22,817 nt of DNA from a virus. Of the stretch, positions 16,894-22,817 are shown piece after piece. The stretch is taken from positions 1-22,817 of IMG/VR virus record IMGVR_UViG_3300025102_000312, one strand, 5' to 3'. The notes below the pieces were generated by a model, which worked only from the letters and a program-made list of their open reading frames with translations, did not search any database and had not been told where the DNA came from. A program made the translations under genes and the position numbers. Position 1 is the stretch's first letter, and the number at the start of each line of letters is the position of its first letter.

Positions 16894-17146
16894 TCTTCTC
16901 TACCTTTTCTGCATGTTTAATACGTCTTTCAATTAAACCGACAATATATCGCTGCCCCTCAAGATGACGAAGTTCAGCATCGCTTGCGGCTGGCCCTGTG
17001 ACTGCTTCTATAGTTATAGAACGCAGATACTTTAAAACCTCTTGCCCAGATGGTTGTCTAAACAAGGTTCTTATATCCAATGATATTTTATTATCATCAG
17101 ATATTGTTCGTGGAAAATTATCTATACCAATTCTATTGTTGGACAT
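16877..17146 (-). CDS. Bbp19-like small head-module protein
   Basis: An 89-aa helical protein whose centre reads SGQEVLKYLRSITIEAVTG, followed by a highly conserved-looking ASDAELRHLEGQRYIVGLIERRI. From memory this matches the Bbp19-like family found between portal and scaffold genes in many phages; its exact job is not known to me. The gene overlaps the portal 3' end by 14 nt and the scaffold 5' end by 17 nt, so all three are likely translated in step. Its Shine-Dalgarno is weak (GAAG close to ATG), which suggests reliance on coupling. Confidence 0.78.
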   Translation of the reverse strand: MSNNRIGIDNFPRTISDDNKISLDIRTLFRQPSGQEVLKYLRSITIEAVTGPAASDAELRHLEGQRYIVGLIERRIKHAEKVEKNGTNR

Positions 17147-18665
17147 CTTCAGGGTTCATTTGCTGTTGTTGTTGCATTTGTTGTGCAGCCATAATTAGTT
17201 CTTCTCTATCAACTCTATCTCTAACTAATGTATCTGGGACTCCAAACTTTTTAGCTAAATGAACGGCTACTTCTTCTGAGCTTACAAGAAGATTTAATAT
17301 TTCTGGCCCAAATGTACCACCTACAAGTTGTAGGTATCTTGATATAGAAGATATATCCTGATTGGCTTGTGCTTGAGCTAATGGTGATATCGACCGTACT
17401 TTAATTTCTCTACCATTAACAGATGGTAATTCAATACGGCCTTGTTTTTTTAGAATGTAAACTACACGCTGTAATATGGGTTGTACCATTTCTGCTTGCA
17501 GTCTACCAAATGCTGACCCAATCCTTCTGGATAAATCAGCCATACGTTCTGCAACTTCTGTAGCAGATGCAGGTGTTTTATTGGGATCACCAAGCATGTC
17601 ATTATATAATGCACGCTTGATATTATTACGCATGTCACCAAGAACAAGCTGTGCTACATCAAAGTTGCCAGCATTTCTAATTGGCTGTAAACCTTGCGAT
17701 CCCATAGCTTTTGGAATAATAGTACCGGGAACAAGATTAATTGTATCAGTATTTATAATGCCATCATCATCCATCTGATAGATGCCAGAGATAGCCATTT
17801 GTGCATTTTCCAAAACCAGTTCAATGGTAAGGTTAGTAGTTTTGATTGCTGATAATGCATTGATTAATGGCCCTCTTCCATAAATTTCACCACTGGCTTT
17901 AGACCAGCGAAAACATATAAATGGGTTTGAACCTGTGCCTTTAAACAACTCTCTTTGTATTATTTCTTTTTCTGGAATATTAATTACAAAGAAATCAAAT
18001 CTATCTTCATTTAATTTTTCATAATTACGACAAACTATTTCGAGGATTTGTGTTTTTTCTTCTGGGTTGTTTTTGATCCTTTCACCTGTTTTTTCGGTAA
18101 AGTTTGCGTTTGGATACGCCACACGTAAGTCTTCATTTTTGAGTTTACGTTGCCTATAAACATGATCAATTTTATCATCTGGACCTGTATCAAGGTAAAC
18201 ACTCGGTAACGGAATAGCATTGAAACGTATCGGATTGATTGCATCACCTTCTTCGACGAGAAGGATGCCAGTTCCAACAGCAAGGTCCATAAACGATTCA
18301 TGTACTTCTTGCCCAAAGTTTGAATTTTGTATAACTTCAAATACATAATCAGTTACCTCGTCTAAAGTATTATTTACTTCATCACGCTCACCTTCTGGCA
18401 CTTCACTGCCAGCTAGAAGATCAGCCCAACGTGCAAAGTTTGGCACCAAGCCTGACTGTAAACGAGATGCAAATTCCTGTGTTCCTACAACAGCAGTCTC
18501 ATCAAAGATTTTATCATCTCTACGTTGACCCGGACTTTCATGGAAAAAGCTTTGCCTCATTGGAAGAGCATATTCAAAACACTCTTCAAACAATGACTCA
18601 AAAAGAACACGATTGGATTTAGCTTTATTAAAGCGTTCCAACATTTTTACAGCAGATGTATCCAT
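17133..18665 (-). CDS. Portal (head-to-tail connector) protein, T7 gp8-like
   Basis: A 510-aa portal of the T7 gp8/Head-tail_con type (PF12236). Marks are the N-terminal helical region with YALPMRQSFF and FDETAVVGTQEFASRLQSGLVP..RWADL (30-82), a GTGILLVEEG core (131-140), FRWSKASGEIYGRGP (252-266), and the wing/stem helix SATEVAERMADLSRRIGSAF (367-386). The C-terminus is Gln-rich (QQMQQQQQM). It forms the 12-subunit ring through which DNA enters and leaves. The ATG overlaps the stop of the upstream small gene as TAATG with only a weak Shine-Dalgarno. Length is close to T7 gp8 (536 aa). Confidence 0.92.
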   Translation of the reverse strand: MDTSAVKMLERFNKAKSNRVLFESLFEECFEYALPMRQSFFHESPGQRRDDKIFDETAVVGTQEFASRLQSGLVPNFARWADLLAGSEVPEGERDEVNNTLDEVTDYVFEVIQNSNFGQEVHESFMDLAVGTGILLVEEGDAINPIRFNAIPLPSVYLDTGPDDKIDHVYRQRKLKNEDLRVAYPNANFTEKTGERIKNNPEEKTQILEIVCRNYEKLNEDRFDFFVINIPEKEIIQRELFKGTGSNPFICFRWSKASGEIYGRGPLINALSAIKTTNLTIELVLENAQMAISGIYQMDDDGIINTDTINLVPGTIIPKAMGSQGLQPIRNAGNFDVAQLVLGDMRNNIKRALYNDMLGDPNKTPASATEVAERMADLSRRIGSAFGRLQAEMVQPILQRVVYILKKQGRIELPSVNGREIKVRSISPLAQAQANQDISSISRYLQLVGGTFGPEILNLLVSSEEVAVHLAKKFGVPDTLVRDRVDREELIMAAQQMQQQQQMNPEDVQQ

Positions 18666-18937
18666 TATAATGTCTCGTCAAAATAACCTATACCGCCACC
18701 CTGTCCAGTAATAAGAGATCTCTTTCCTTGCCCACCTCGTCTTTTTCTACGCATTTGCGTTTTTAATCTTTCCTGTCTTTCATCTGCTTGCTTTTGTTCC
18801 TGTTCAGCAATCATTTCTTTTTTCATTTGTCTAGCTTCTACTGCTTCAACAGGTTCAATAGGAGCTTTTGGTTTAGATATACCAAGCAAACCTCTTGTTA
18901 ATTTACGTATTGGTTTTAAAATTGAAGAGACACACAT
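18665..18937 (-). CDS. Small basic protein between terminase and portal
   Basis: A 90-aa protein starting MCVSSILKPIRKLTRGLLG. I chose the ATG at 18937 because AAGGAG precedes it; a longer reading from 19006 would overlap the terminase and lacks such a site. The middle is a charged helix (VEARQMKKEMIAEQEQKQADERQERL), followed by an Arg/Lys cluster (MRRKRRGGQGKRS) and a GQGGGIGYFDETL end. Proteins with an 'RG..SL(I/L)TG..GG.G' tail next to the portal are frequent in marine podoviruses from memory, of unknown function. Position suggests a role in packaging or portal assembly (inference). The end couples to the portal start through TAATG. Confidence 0.72.
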   Translation of the reverse strand: MCVSSILKPIRKLTRGLLGISKPKAPIEPVEAVEARQMKKEMIAEQEQKQADERQERLKTQMRRKRRGGQGKRSLITGQGGGIGYFDETL

Positions 18938-18947
18938 AGCTTTCTCC

Positions 18948-20468
18948 TTACATTCTTGACCATAAACCTTGCCTACGAGGTTTAGGTTTTCTGGAAAAGA
19001 CATCAAAATCCATCTTTGCCTGAAAAGGTTTAGTCGTCATTGATATATTTGACAAGATATTTCTACCTTCACCAGCACCCATCATCAAATATTGCAATGC
19101 ATCATGTATGTGTGAAAAGTGATTCTTTTCTGGTTTATCATCATATCGTTCTCCAGATACCTGCATACGTTTATACTGATACCCACCTTCAAAACCTTTG
19201 ATTAATGTACGACATCTAGGATCAACCAAGAATCCAGATTGACCATCAACCATTCTGTTAAGAGGCGCATTAACAGATTCAAGTCTCAATGATACATCGT
19301 TAGATTGTGCAGGGCGTGCATTTAATCCACAACCACGCAATATTTGAAATGGTGTTGATTCATCTGTCTGTGCGCGAAAGTCACCTGCTGGATCGCCAAT
19401 AATATTAACATCACAATCATTATATTTAGAAGCAAGTTCAACACGTAATACTTCACTAAACTTTACAATCCCCATGTCAAATGCAACTACTTCTTGCAAT
19501 ATAAGCCAACGCCCTCGAACCTTTTGTCCAAATACTGCTGCTGGTGTTAAACCAAAGTCAACACCAATAAATACTGGAATGCCAGATGCAATAGGTATTT
19601 CTTCTGTAGCTACATGCACCTCTGTTGCAAACATAGGATACACAGGCTTGCCATCCTTTATTGTTCCCAACTTATTCATTACATAAACATCAATCCAGCT
19701 TTTTGTTTTTCCTTTAACAATGTTTGAATAATAATCATCACGCATGTTCTTTATATTTTCAGCATCTTTATTCTTTGTGTATTCAGTTACATTTCCATCC
19801 TGATCTTTATATTCAAGCATAGCTGGGGGTTGATTAAAAAACTCCCAGTTATCTGGCTTAACAAGCATAGTAGCTTCTTCTCTAGGAATATGATCCGGTA
19901 TTGGAACTTCACCAGACATGATAGGCCACCAATGATCTTCTTCTGGTGCGTTGGTATCTGCAATTACACCTGTCCACGTACAGCCACCATCTTTCATAGA
20001 TGGATAACGACCAACACGCATAGTACAGGCATCAATAATAGATTTAGGTATTTCCCTAGCTTCATTAATCCAGATGCCAGTAAGTTCGAGTGATAAAAGT
20101 TTCTTTACATCTTCTGGTCTATCAAGAGCTAAAAACAAAACCTCTAAATCAATATCACCTTTTTTAATATGATGTGTATAGGGAACAGACCATAGAAACT
20201 TTCCCCACTCTTCTTCGGGAAACCAGTCTAACCATGTTTTGATTGTTGTTGTTCGTAGTTGTGGGTTGGTGTTTCTTATGATTGCCCATCTACTATGACG
20301 TTTACCATCTTCAGATTTCTGCTGCTGCAATGCTCTTCTAAACACCTCAACACAACAACCAACAGATTTACCAGAACCTACTGGCCCTCTAAGACCACGA
20401 AAGAATACATCAGACTTCATAAAGTCTTTTAATATATCTCCGTCAGGTTTGTATTTAAATTTGGTCAA
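18948..20468 (-). CDS. terL: Terminase large subunit (packaging ATPase/nuclease)
   Basis: About 506 aa. It pumps DNA into the prohead and cuts concatemers. Numbering from the TTG at 20468, the ATPase part has Walker A GPVGSGKS (28-35), Walker B GIWINEA with Glu136, and a coupling-type ADTNAP segment (170-175). The nuclease part has GVDFG with Asp304, a GDPAGD segment with Asp359, and HIHDA with Asp456, the expected three acidic residues of an RNase H-like fold. No upstream ATG fits. The TTG at 20468 has AAGGA 8 nt before it, while a TTG at 20486 has no Shine-Dalgarno. An ATG at 20420 is possible but would trim residues just before the ATPase domain. It overlaps the 64-aa gene by 14 nt. Confidence 0.93.
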   Translation of the reverse strand: MTKFKYKPDGDILKDFMKSDVFFRGLRGPVGSGKSVGCCVEVFRRALQQQKSEDGKRHSRWAIIRNTNPQLRTTTIKTWLDWFPEEEWGKFLWSVPYTHHIKKGDIDLEVLFLALDRPEDVKKLLSLELTGIWINEAREIPKSIIDACTMRVGRYPSMKDGGCTWTGVIADTNAPEEDHWWPIMSGEVPIPDHIPREEATMLVKPDNWEFFNQPPAMLEYKDQDGNVTEYTKNKDAENIKNMRDDYYSNIVKGKTKSWIDVYVMNKLGTIKDGKPVYPMFATEVHVATEEIPIASGIPVFIGVDFGLTPAAVFGQKVRGRWLILQEVVAFDMGIVKFSEVLRVELASKYNDCDVNIIGDPAGDFRAQTDESTPFQILRGCGLNARPAQSNDVSLRLESVNAPLNRMVDGQSGFLVDPRCRTLIKGFEGGYQYKRMQVSGERYDDKPEKNHFSHIHDALQYLMMGAGEGRNILSNISMTTKPFQAKMDFDVFSRKPKPRRQGLWSRM

Positions 20469-20649
20469 CCTTATGATCCTTGCCAAACTTTATCATACGC
20501 TCAATAACTTCTGGCCCTATGACAGCAATAACTTTATCAGCTTCACGATCTGTACAAAACTCTTTAGGATGGTGACAAAGATGTACCTTCTTCACCACTC
20601 TACGCAATACTTCACGTTCTTCTATTTTTAATGTATGTAAAAAACTCAT
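20455..20649 (-). CDS. 64-aa protein directly before terminase
   Basis: A helical, charged protein: EEREVLRRVVKKVHL at the front, HHPKEFCTDREADKVI in the middle and GPEVIERMIKFGKDHKVDQI at the end. I recall close relatives just upstream of the terminase in marine phages, without a known function. It starts at an ATGA overlap with the upstream gene and runs 14 nt into the terminase, so the three are probably translated together. Its slot is where a terminase small subunit often lies, but I see no helix-turn-helix and would not call it that. An HxCHH plus Cys pattern could bind metal, but this is weak. Confidence 0.7.
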   Translation of the reverse strand: MSFLHTLKIEEREVLRRVVKKVHLCHHPKEFCTDREADKVIAVIGPEVIERMIKFGKDHKVDQI

Positions 20650-20897
20650 CTGTACCTTTTGGCTATACGCCTTGCAGCTTTGGGCTGCTTTGAAAACTGT
20701 TTGCCTTTAGCAGTATCTTCACGCTTCTTTTTGCTGCTTGCAGCATATTGTGCGCTGCTCATAGCCCTAATAGCAGCCGCAGGTAGATAACGCTCACCAG
20801 TAGCTTTTGAACCTTGCGTTGATGGTTTACCAGATTTAGTTTGCCACTTCTGACCTGTCCATCTCATTAAGGATGTTTGTGATGGCGCACGTGCCAT
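20646..20897 (-). CDS. 83-aa basic small protein
   Basis: A Lys/Arg-rich protein with RWTGQKWQTKSGKPSTQ, then GERYLPAAAIRAMSSAQYAAS, then a basic tail SKKKREDTAKGKQFSKQP ending in RIAKRYR. From memory, proteins with 'G.RYLP..A...LS..E.AA...KK....GKQF..QP..IA.K...YR' occur in many marine phages, function unknown. The high charge suggests nucleic acid binding (inference). It starts in a TAATG overlap with the 48-aa gene and ends in an ATGA overlap with the 64-aa gene. Confidence 0.72.
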   Translation of the reverse strand: MARAPSQTSLMRWTGQKWQTKSGKPSTQGSKATGERYLPAAAIRAMSSAQYAASSKKKREDTAKGKQFSKQPKAARRIAKRYR

Positions 20898-21043
20898 TAC
20901 TTACCAACTTCTTTCTGTGCTGTTTTATGAGCCTGAGTAAATGATCGCCCCTGTTTCATAAGCTTACGCATTAAGACCATATGCTTTTTAGTATGATGCT
21001 TTGAGTGCTTTAAAAGCGTAGATTGTTGTCGTTTAGTAATCAC
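20897..21043 (-). CDS. 48-aa basic small protein with GTG start
   Basis: Translated by hand: (M)ITKRQQSTLLKHSKHH, then TKKHMVLMRKLMKQGRSFTQ and AHKTAQKEVGK. The GTG start overlaps the stop of the 55-aa gene (GTGA) and has a full GGAGG 9 nt upstream, which makes this start convincing. From memory the KHSKHHTKKHM..MRKLM..G.SFT.AHK.A...VGK pattern recurs in marine phages. It has many Lys and His residues and one long helix, with no known function. It ends in TAATG with the next gene. Confidence 0.78.
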   Translation of the reverse strand: MITKRQQSTLLKHSKHHTKKHMVLMRKLMKQGRSFTQAHKTAQKEVGK

Positions 21044-21207
21044 GATGTATAACCTCCACCTTTTGCTTTATAAGCCTTTGCAAGCATCTGTGCTTTACGC
21101 GCAGACCATTGACCCGGCGCACCACCCTTGCCACTAGCTTTTATTCTATTGAATAGACGCTTTCTCATGCCGGGCTTTGTATAGTTGCCAGCCTCATTGA
21201 CTGCCAT
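21040..21207 (-). CDS. 55-aa basic small protein
   Basis: Translated by hand: MAVNEAGNYTKPGMRKRLF, NRIKASGKGGAPGQWSAR, KAQMLAKAYKAKGGGYTS. I recognise this as a type often found in marine phage genomes: 'NEAGNYTKP.MRK.LF..IKA.GKGG.PGQWSARKAQ.LAK.YK..GGGY'. Function is unknown. The ordered SARKAQ(ML)AK motif and Gly/Lys-rich linker suggest a compact basic protein. The ATG lies 2 nt after the stop of the 42-aa gene (TAGTTATG), and the end overlaps the GTG of the 48-aa gene. Confidence 0.8.
   Translation of the reverse strand: MAVNEAGNYTKPGMRKRLFNRIKASGKGGAPGQWSARKAQMLAKAYKAKGGGYTS
21053..21057 (-). promoter_or_regulatory. Shine-Dalgarno that fixes the GTG start of the 48-aa gene
   Basis: GGAGG on the minus strand, 9 nt before the GTG at 21043. 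It lies inside the last codons of the 55-aa gene (the Gly-Gly-Gly-Tyr stretch), so the upstream protein's C-terminal glycines also encode the ribosome-binding site. Confidence 0.75.
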
Positions 21208-21209
21208 AA

Positions 21210-21338
21210 CTAAGCCTTTTTAGACTTCATAATTTTTTTCTTCAGTGCTTCAGGCAATGTTTTTTGTTTTGCAGTAAGCATTGATTTCTTTTTCGGACGA
21301 CCAACTTTCGATCCATAAGTTCCTTTTCCCATAGGCAT
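21210..21338 (-). CDS. 42-aa very basic protein with a GRP core
   Basis: Translated by hand: MPMGKGTYGSKVGRPKKKSM, LTAKQKTLPEALKKKIMKSK, KA. It has 13 Lys and 1 Arg against 1 Glu. Residues 13-18, GRPKKK, resemble the Gly-Arg-Pro core of AT-hook DNA-binding motifs, and the LPEALKKKIMKSK end is a short helix. From memory this 'MPMGKGTYGSK.GRP' type is common in marine phages, with unknown function. DNA minor-groove binding is inference. It starts in a TAATG overlap with the 84-aa gene. Confidence 0.8.
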   Translation of the reverse strand: MPMGKGTYGSKVGRPKKKSMLTAKQKTLPEALKKKIMKSKKA

Positions 21339-21592
21339 TATTTTTTACTCCTCTTCTTTTTAGCTGGTGCTTTACCACCAACCCACGCTTCATTAACATC
21401 TTTGGTAGACTTATCATCTGCCATAAAGCTACCATCTTCATCTCTTGCACGTTTTGATTTTACTACTACAGGTGGCTCAGTAAACAAACGCTGAGATTCG
21501 CTAGTATAAGTTGGGCCAGTAATCGCACGTCCATCAGGTAATATACATACTTCACCCTTGTATTCTGTACCATCACGATAATAATAAGCCAC
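21338..21592 (-). CDS. 84-aa small protein with basic C-terminus
   Basis: MAYYYRDGTEYKGEVCILPDG followed by RAITGPTYTSESQRLF, then a KRARDEDGSFMADDKSTKDVNEAW segment and a KKKRSKK end. The 'Y.ADD.STPDVNEA(W/Y)' pattern recurs in marine phage small proteins from memory. The front half is beta-like, the end charged and likely disordered. The start is GTG, sharing its G with the upstream stop (TAGTG). I cannot name a function; it belongs to the same packed cassette as its basic neighbours. Confidence 0.72.
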   Translation of the reverse strand: MAYYYRDGTEYKGEVCILPDGRAITGPTYTSESQRLFTEPPVVVKSKRARDEDGSFMADDKSTKDVNEAWVGGKAPAKKKRSKK

Positions 21593-21900
21593 TATGCTCT
21601 CGCTTTCTTTGCTTTGTTTCGTTTACTAATAGCCCTTGCTTTGGCTCTAGCATCAGCTTTTGAAGATGCACCCCACGCTCGAAGGGATAATAACAATCTT
21701 GTAGGTCTGCCTTTTGAATCACGTTCTGGCCCACTATTGCCTGCCATCCTTGATAGGAAGCTCGCCCTTCTTGGGTTGTCTCCTGACTTTACTGGCGGCT
21801 TGAGAGTTCCTTCTTTGTAAGAGGCGCGACCGGCAGCGTTGAGACCACCTTTGGGGTTCTTTCCTGCTTTTCTTGTCCATGCTGGTGTCTTTGGTGCCAT
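21592..21900 (-). CDS. 102-aa basic small protein with GGLN motif
   Basis: The N-terminus reads TPAWTRKAGKNPKGGLNAAGRASY, then DNPRRASFLSRMAGNSG, then SKGRPTRLLLSLRAWG and an Ala/Lys/Arg-rich tail. I recall a family with 'W.RKEGK(N/S)..GGLN..GR.SY......NPR(R/K).SF..RM......' (possibly DUF6321, not certain) in phages and some bacteria, function unknown. KGRPTR (63-68) is a second GRP core in this cassette, in the same neighbourhood as the 42-aa protein. It starts in a TAATG overlap with the 272-aa gene and ends in TAGTG. Confidence 0.75.
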   Translation of the reverse strand: MAPKTPAWTRKAGKNPKGGLNAAGRASYKEGTLKPPVKSGDNPRRASFLSRMAGNSGPERDSKGRPTRLLLSLRAWGASSKADARAKARAISKRNKAKKARA

Positions 21901-22718
21901 TAATCTATTGTGCTTTCATCTGCAATAGCGCGTTGAGCATCGTTCATTCTTCCATACTCATCATTGCCATCCATAGGAAATGGATCTTTACCTTTTACTT
22001 GAAGAATACGCATTGTTGAAAGATCACGTTTTAATCTAGGATCAACATTATCATTTGTCTGTGCTTCGGCTGGTGTAACTAACATGCTAGTAAAGGAATC
22101 CCATAGCGTCTTACGCTTGTTAGTCATCGGCCCTTCAAATACAAATGTTTCAGCTTCAGGATCTATGTCATCATCATAATCCATATCTACAACTTGCATT
22201 TGCTCGGGAAGGGTGATGTTTACTTTTAGTGTATCCTGACCACCTTCAGGCATCATAACACCGCCCATATATCTAGCTATAGGATATATATCACCAACAC
22301 TCCTAGCTTCATTTACAGATTCCATTGCAGCATCAAATCCACCTCTAGGTTCAAAATCATATAAATCAAATATCTTTATACGACCATCTATCTTTTGAAT
22401 ACCAAACTGACCCAAAGATGTTCTGATCTGATCACCTACAGATTCTATTTCATAGTTCTTTTCAAAAATAGAAACATCCTTAAAAAACTTTTGAGCATCT
22501 TCATACCCAATGCTGCCTACCTGACCCTCCTGTAAATCAGGATATTTATCATTTATCAAAAGACGTAATGCTTCCAATGCCTCACCAGAAACATTAGTTT
22601 CATTAATCTCTGAATCAAAAGGATCCATAAACTCAGGAAGCAAAGAGTTAATAACCCCTCGAAGATAGAAGTTCTTATGCATCGGCATGTCTTTGAGCAT
22701 GTCATTCAGAACTGGCAT
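21900..22718 (-). CDS. 272-aa protein of unknown function with DxYD motif
   Basis: I chose the ATG at 22718 (MPVLNDMLKDMPMHKNF) because AAGGG precedes it and it overlaps the end of the upstream gene; a TTG at 22784 lies in sequence better read in another frame. The central part has GSIGYEDA, SLGQFG (101-106), DGRIKIFDLYDFEP (111-124) and YPIARYMGG (145-153), a pattern I recall in hypothetical proteins of marine phages. DLYD recalls the Asp-x-Tyr-Asp catalytic core of colicin M-type lipid II phosphatases, but the His/Arg partners are not in the usual place, so this is weak. An acidic stretch (DMDYDDDIDPEAE) and a hydrophobic SFTSMLVTPAEAQ follow. No function is assigned. Confidence 0.7.
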   Translation of the reverse strand: MPVLNDMLKDMPMHKNFYLRGVINSLLPEFMDPFDSEINETNVSGEALEALRLLINDKYPDLQEGQVGSIGYEDAQKFFKDVSIFEKNYEIESVGDQIRTSLGQFGIQKIDGRIKIFDLYDFEPRGGFDAAMESVNEARSVGDIYPIARYMGGVMMPEGGQDTLKVNITLPEQMQVVDMDYDDDIDPEAETFVFEGPMTNKRKTLWDSFTSMLVTPAEAQTNDNVDPRLKRDLSTMRILQVKGKDPFPMDGNDEYGRMNDAQRAIADESTID

Positions 22719-22817
22719 TTTGCCCTTACCCACAAAATAAAAAATAACAATGTTATTAATGGATGAATGATTACAAACAACCAAACATTTATTTCCTGAT
22801 AAGTCAATACTGAATAA
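22706..22817 (-). CDS. Small membrane protein, C-terminal end (cut by window edge)
   Basis: A frame open from the right edge to a TGA at 22706-22708 reads ..YSVLTYQEINVWLFVIIH then PLITLLFFILWVRAKCQF. The stretch from VWLFV to ILWV is a clear single membrane segment with a positive, short cytoplasmic-type tail. It overlaps the start of the 272-aa gene by 13 nt, as neighbouring genes here do. The start is probably outside the window; a TTG at 22807 is possible but lacks a Shine-Dalgarno. Small one-segment proteins in phages are sometimes holins or spanin parts, but nothing here proves that. Confidence 0.6.
   Translation of the reverse strand, partial: YSVLTYQEINVWLFVIIHPLITLLFFILWVRAKCQF

Noticed and set aside
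18035-18346. 103-aa minus-strand frame inside the portal gene
   Set aside because: It is an out-of-frame reading of a clear portal protein, Lys/Thr-rich with no start signal.
18938-19006. Longer start for the 90-aa gene after terminase
   Set aside because: It would overlap the terminase 3' end by 59 nt and has no Shine-Dalgarno; the ATG at 18937 has AAGGAG.
21250-21450. 66-aa minus-strand frame crossing the 84-aa and 42-aa genes
   Set aside because: The two genes it overlaps have coupled starts and recognisable small-protein types; this frame has neither.
22719-22784. 22-residue N-terminal extension of the 272-aa protein from a TTG
   Set aside because: No ribosome-binding site, and the same DNA reads as a convincing membrane segment in another frame.
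1-22817. tRNA genes, integrase, attachment site or insertion sequence
   Set aside because: I looked for cloverleaf-type segments, transposase or integrase motifs and flanking repeats and saw none; a covariance-model search would be decisive.

Overview
The window reads as the structural and DNA-packaging half of a lytic, marine, podovirus-type (T7-like tail) phage. Every gene I can support lies on the minus strand, so transcription runs from the right end (22817) to the left end (1). Base composition is AT-rich, and lines I sampled by eye give roughly 30-36% G+C for most of the window. The tail-fibre end on the left looks richer, at about 42-50% in most sampled lines. The gene set is T7 gp8/11/12/13/14/15/16/17-like proteins, a non-T7 capsid protein, and a run of tiny basic proteins before the terminase. 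From memory this resembles marine phages of alphaproteobacteria (HMO-2011/HTVC010P-like groups). That placement is inference; no integrase, repressor or host gene is seen, so a prophage is not suggested.

In transcription order: (1) 22817-20455 holds small genes packed end to end. First come the C-terminus of a small membrane protein cut by the right edge and a 272-aa unknown protein. Seven short proteins follow, mostly very basic; four of these are 55 aa or less or start at non-ATG codons, and three were found only by reading the sequence by hand (42, 55 and 48 aa). A 64-aa protein then sits directly before the terminase. Most junctions are TAATG/TAGTG/ATGA/GTGA overlaps, suggesting translational coupling. 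(2) 20468-17133 carries the packaging genes: terminase large subunit, a 90-aa basic protein and the portal. (3) 17146-14504 is the head module: an 89-aa Bbp19-like protein, scaffold, a T7 gp13/GNAT-like protein, major capsid protein, and a small capsid-adjacent protein. (4) 14453-5450 encodes the tail tube and ejection machinery: tail tubular proteins A and B and three internal virion proteins. (5) 5406-1 encodes host recognition: a T7 gp17-type fibre, a 1164-aa adhesin-like protein with LamG, SPRY and six repeat domains, and the start of another small tail-associated protein cut by the left edge.

The only noncoding stretches of note are a 103-nt leader before the capsid gene, a 50-nt gap with a 9-bp hairpin after the capsid-adjacent gene, and a 43-nt gap with a 7-bp hairpin before the fibre gene. 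No stretch over 300 nt lacks a gene. The parts most worth a second look are the basic small-protein cassette (two members carry GRP cores flanked by basic residues), the duplicated A-B-C / SPRY / A'-B'-C' layout of the distal tail protein, the composition break inside the fibre gene, and the DxYD-bearing 272-aa protein.
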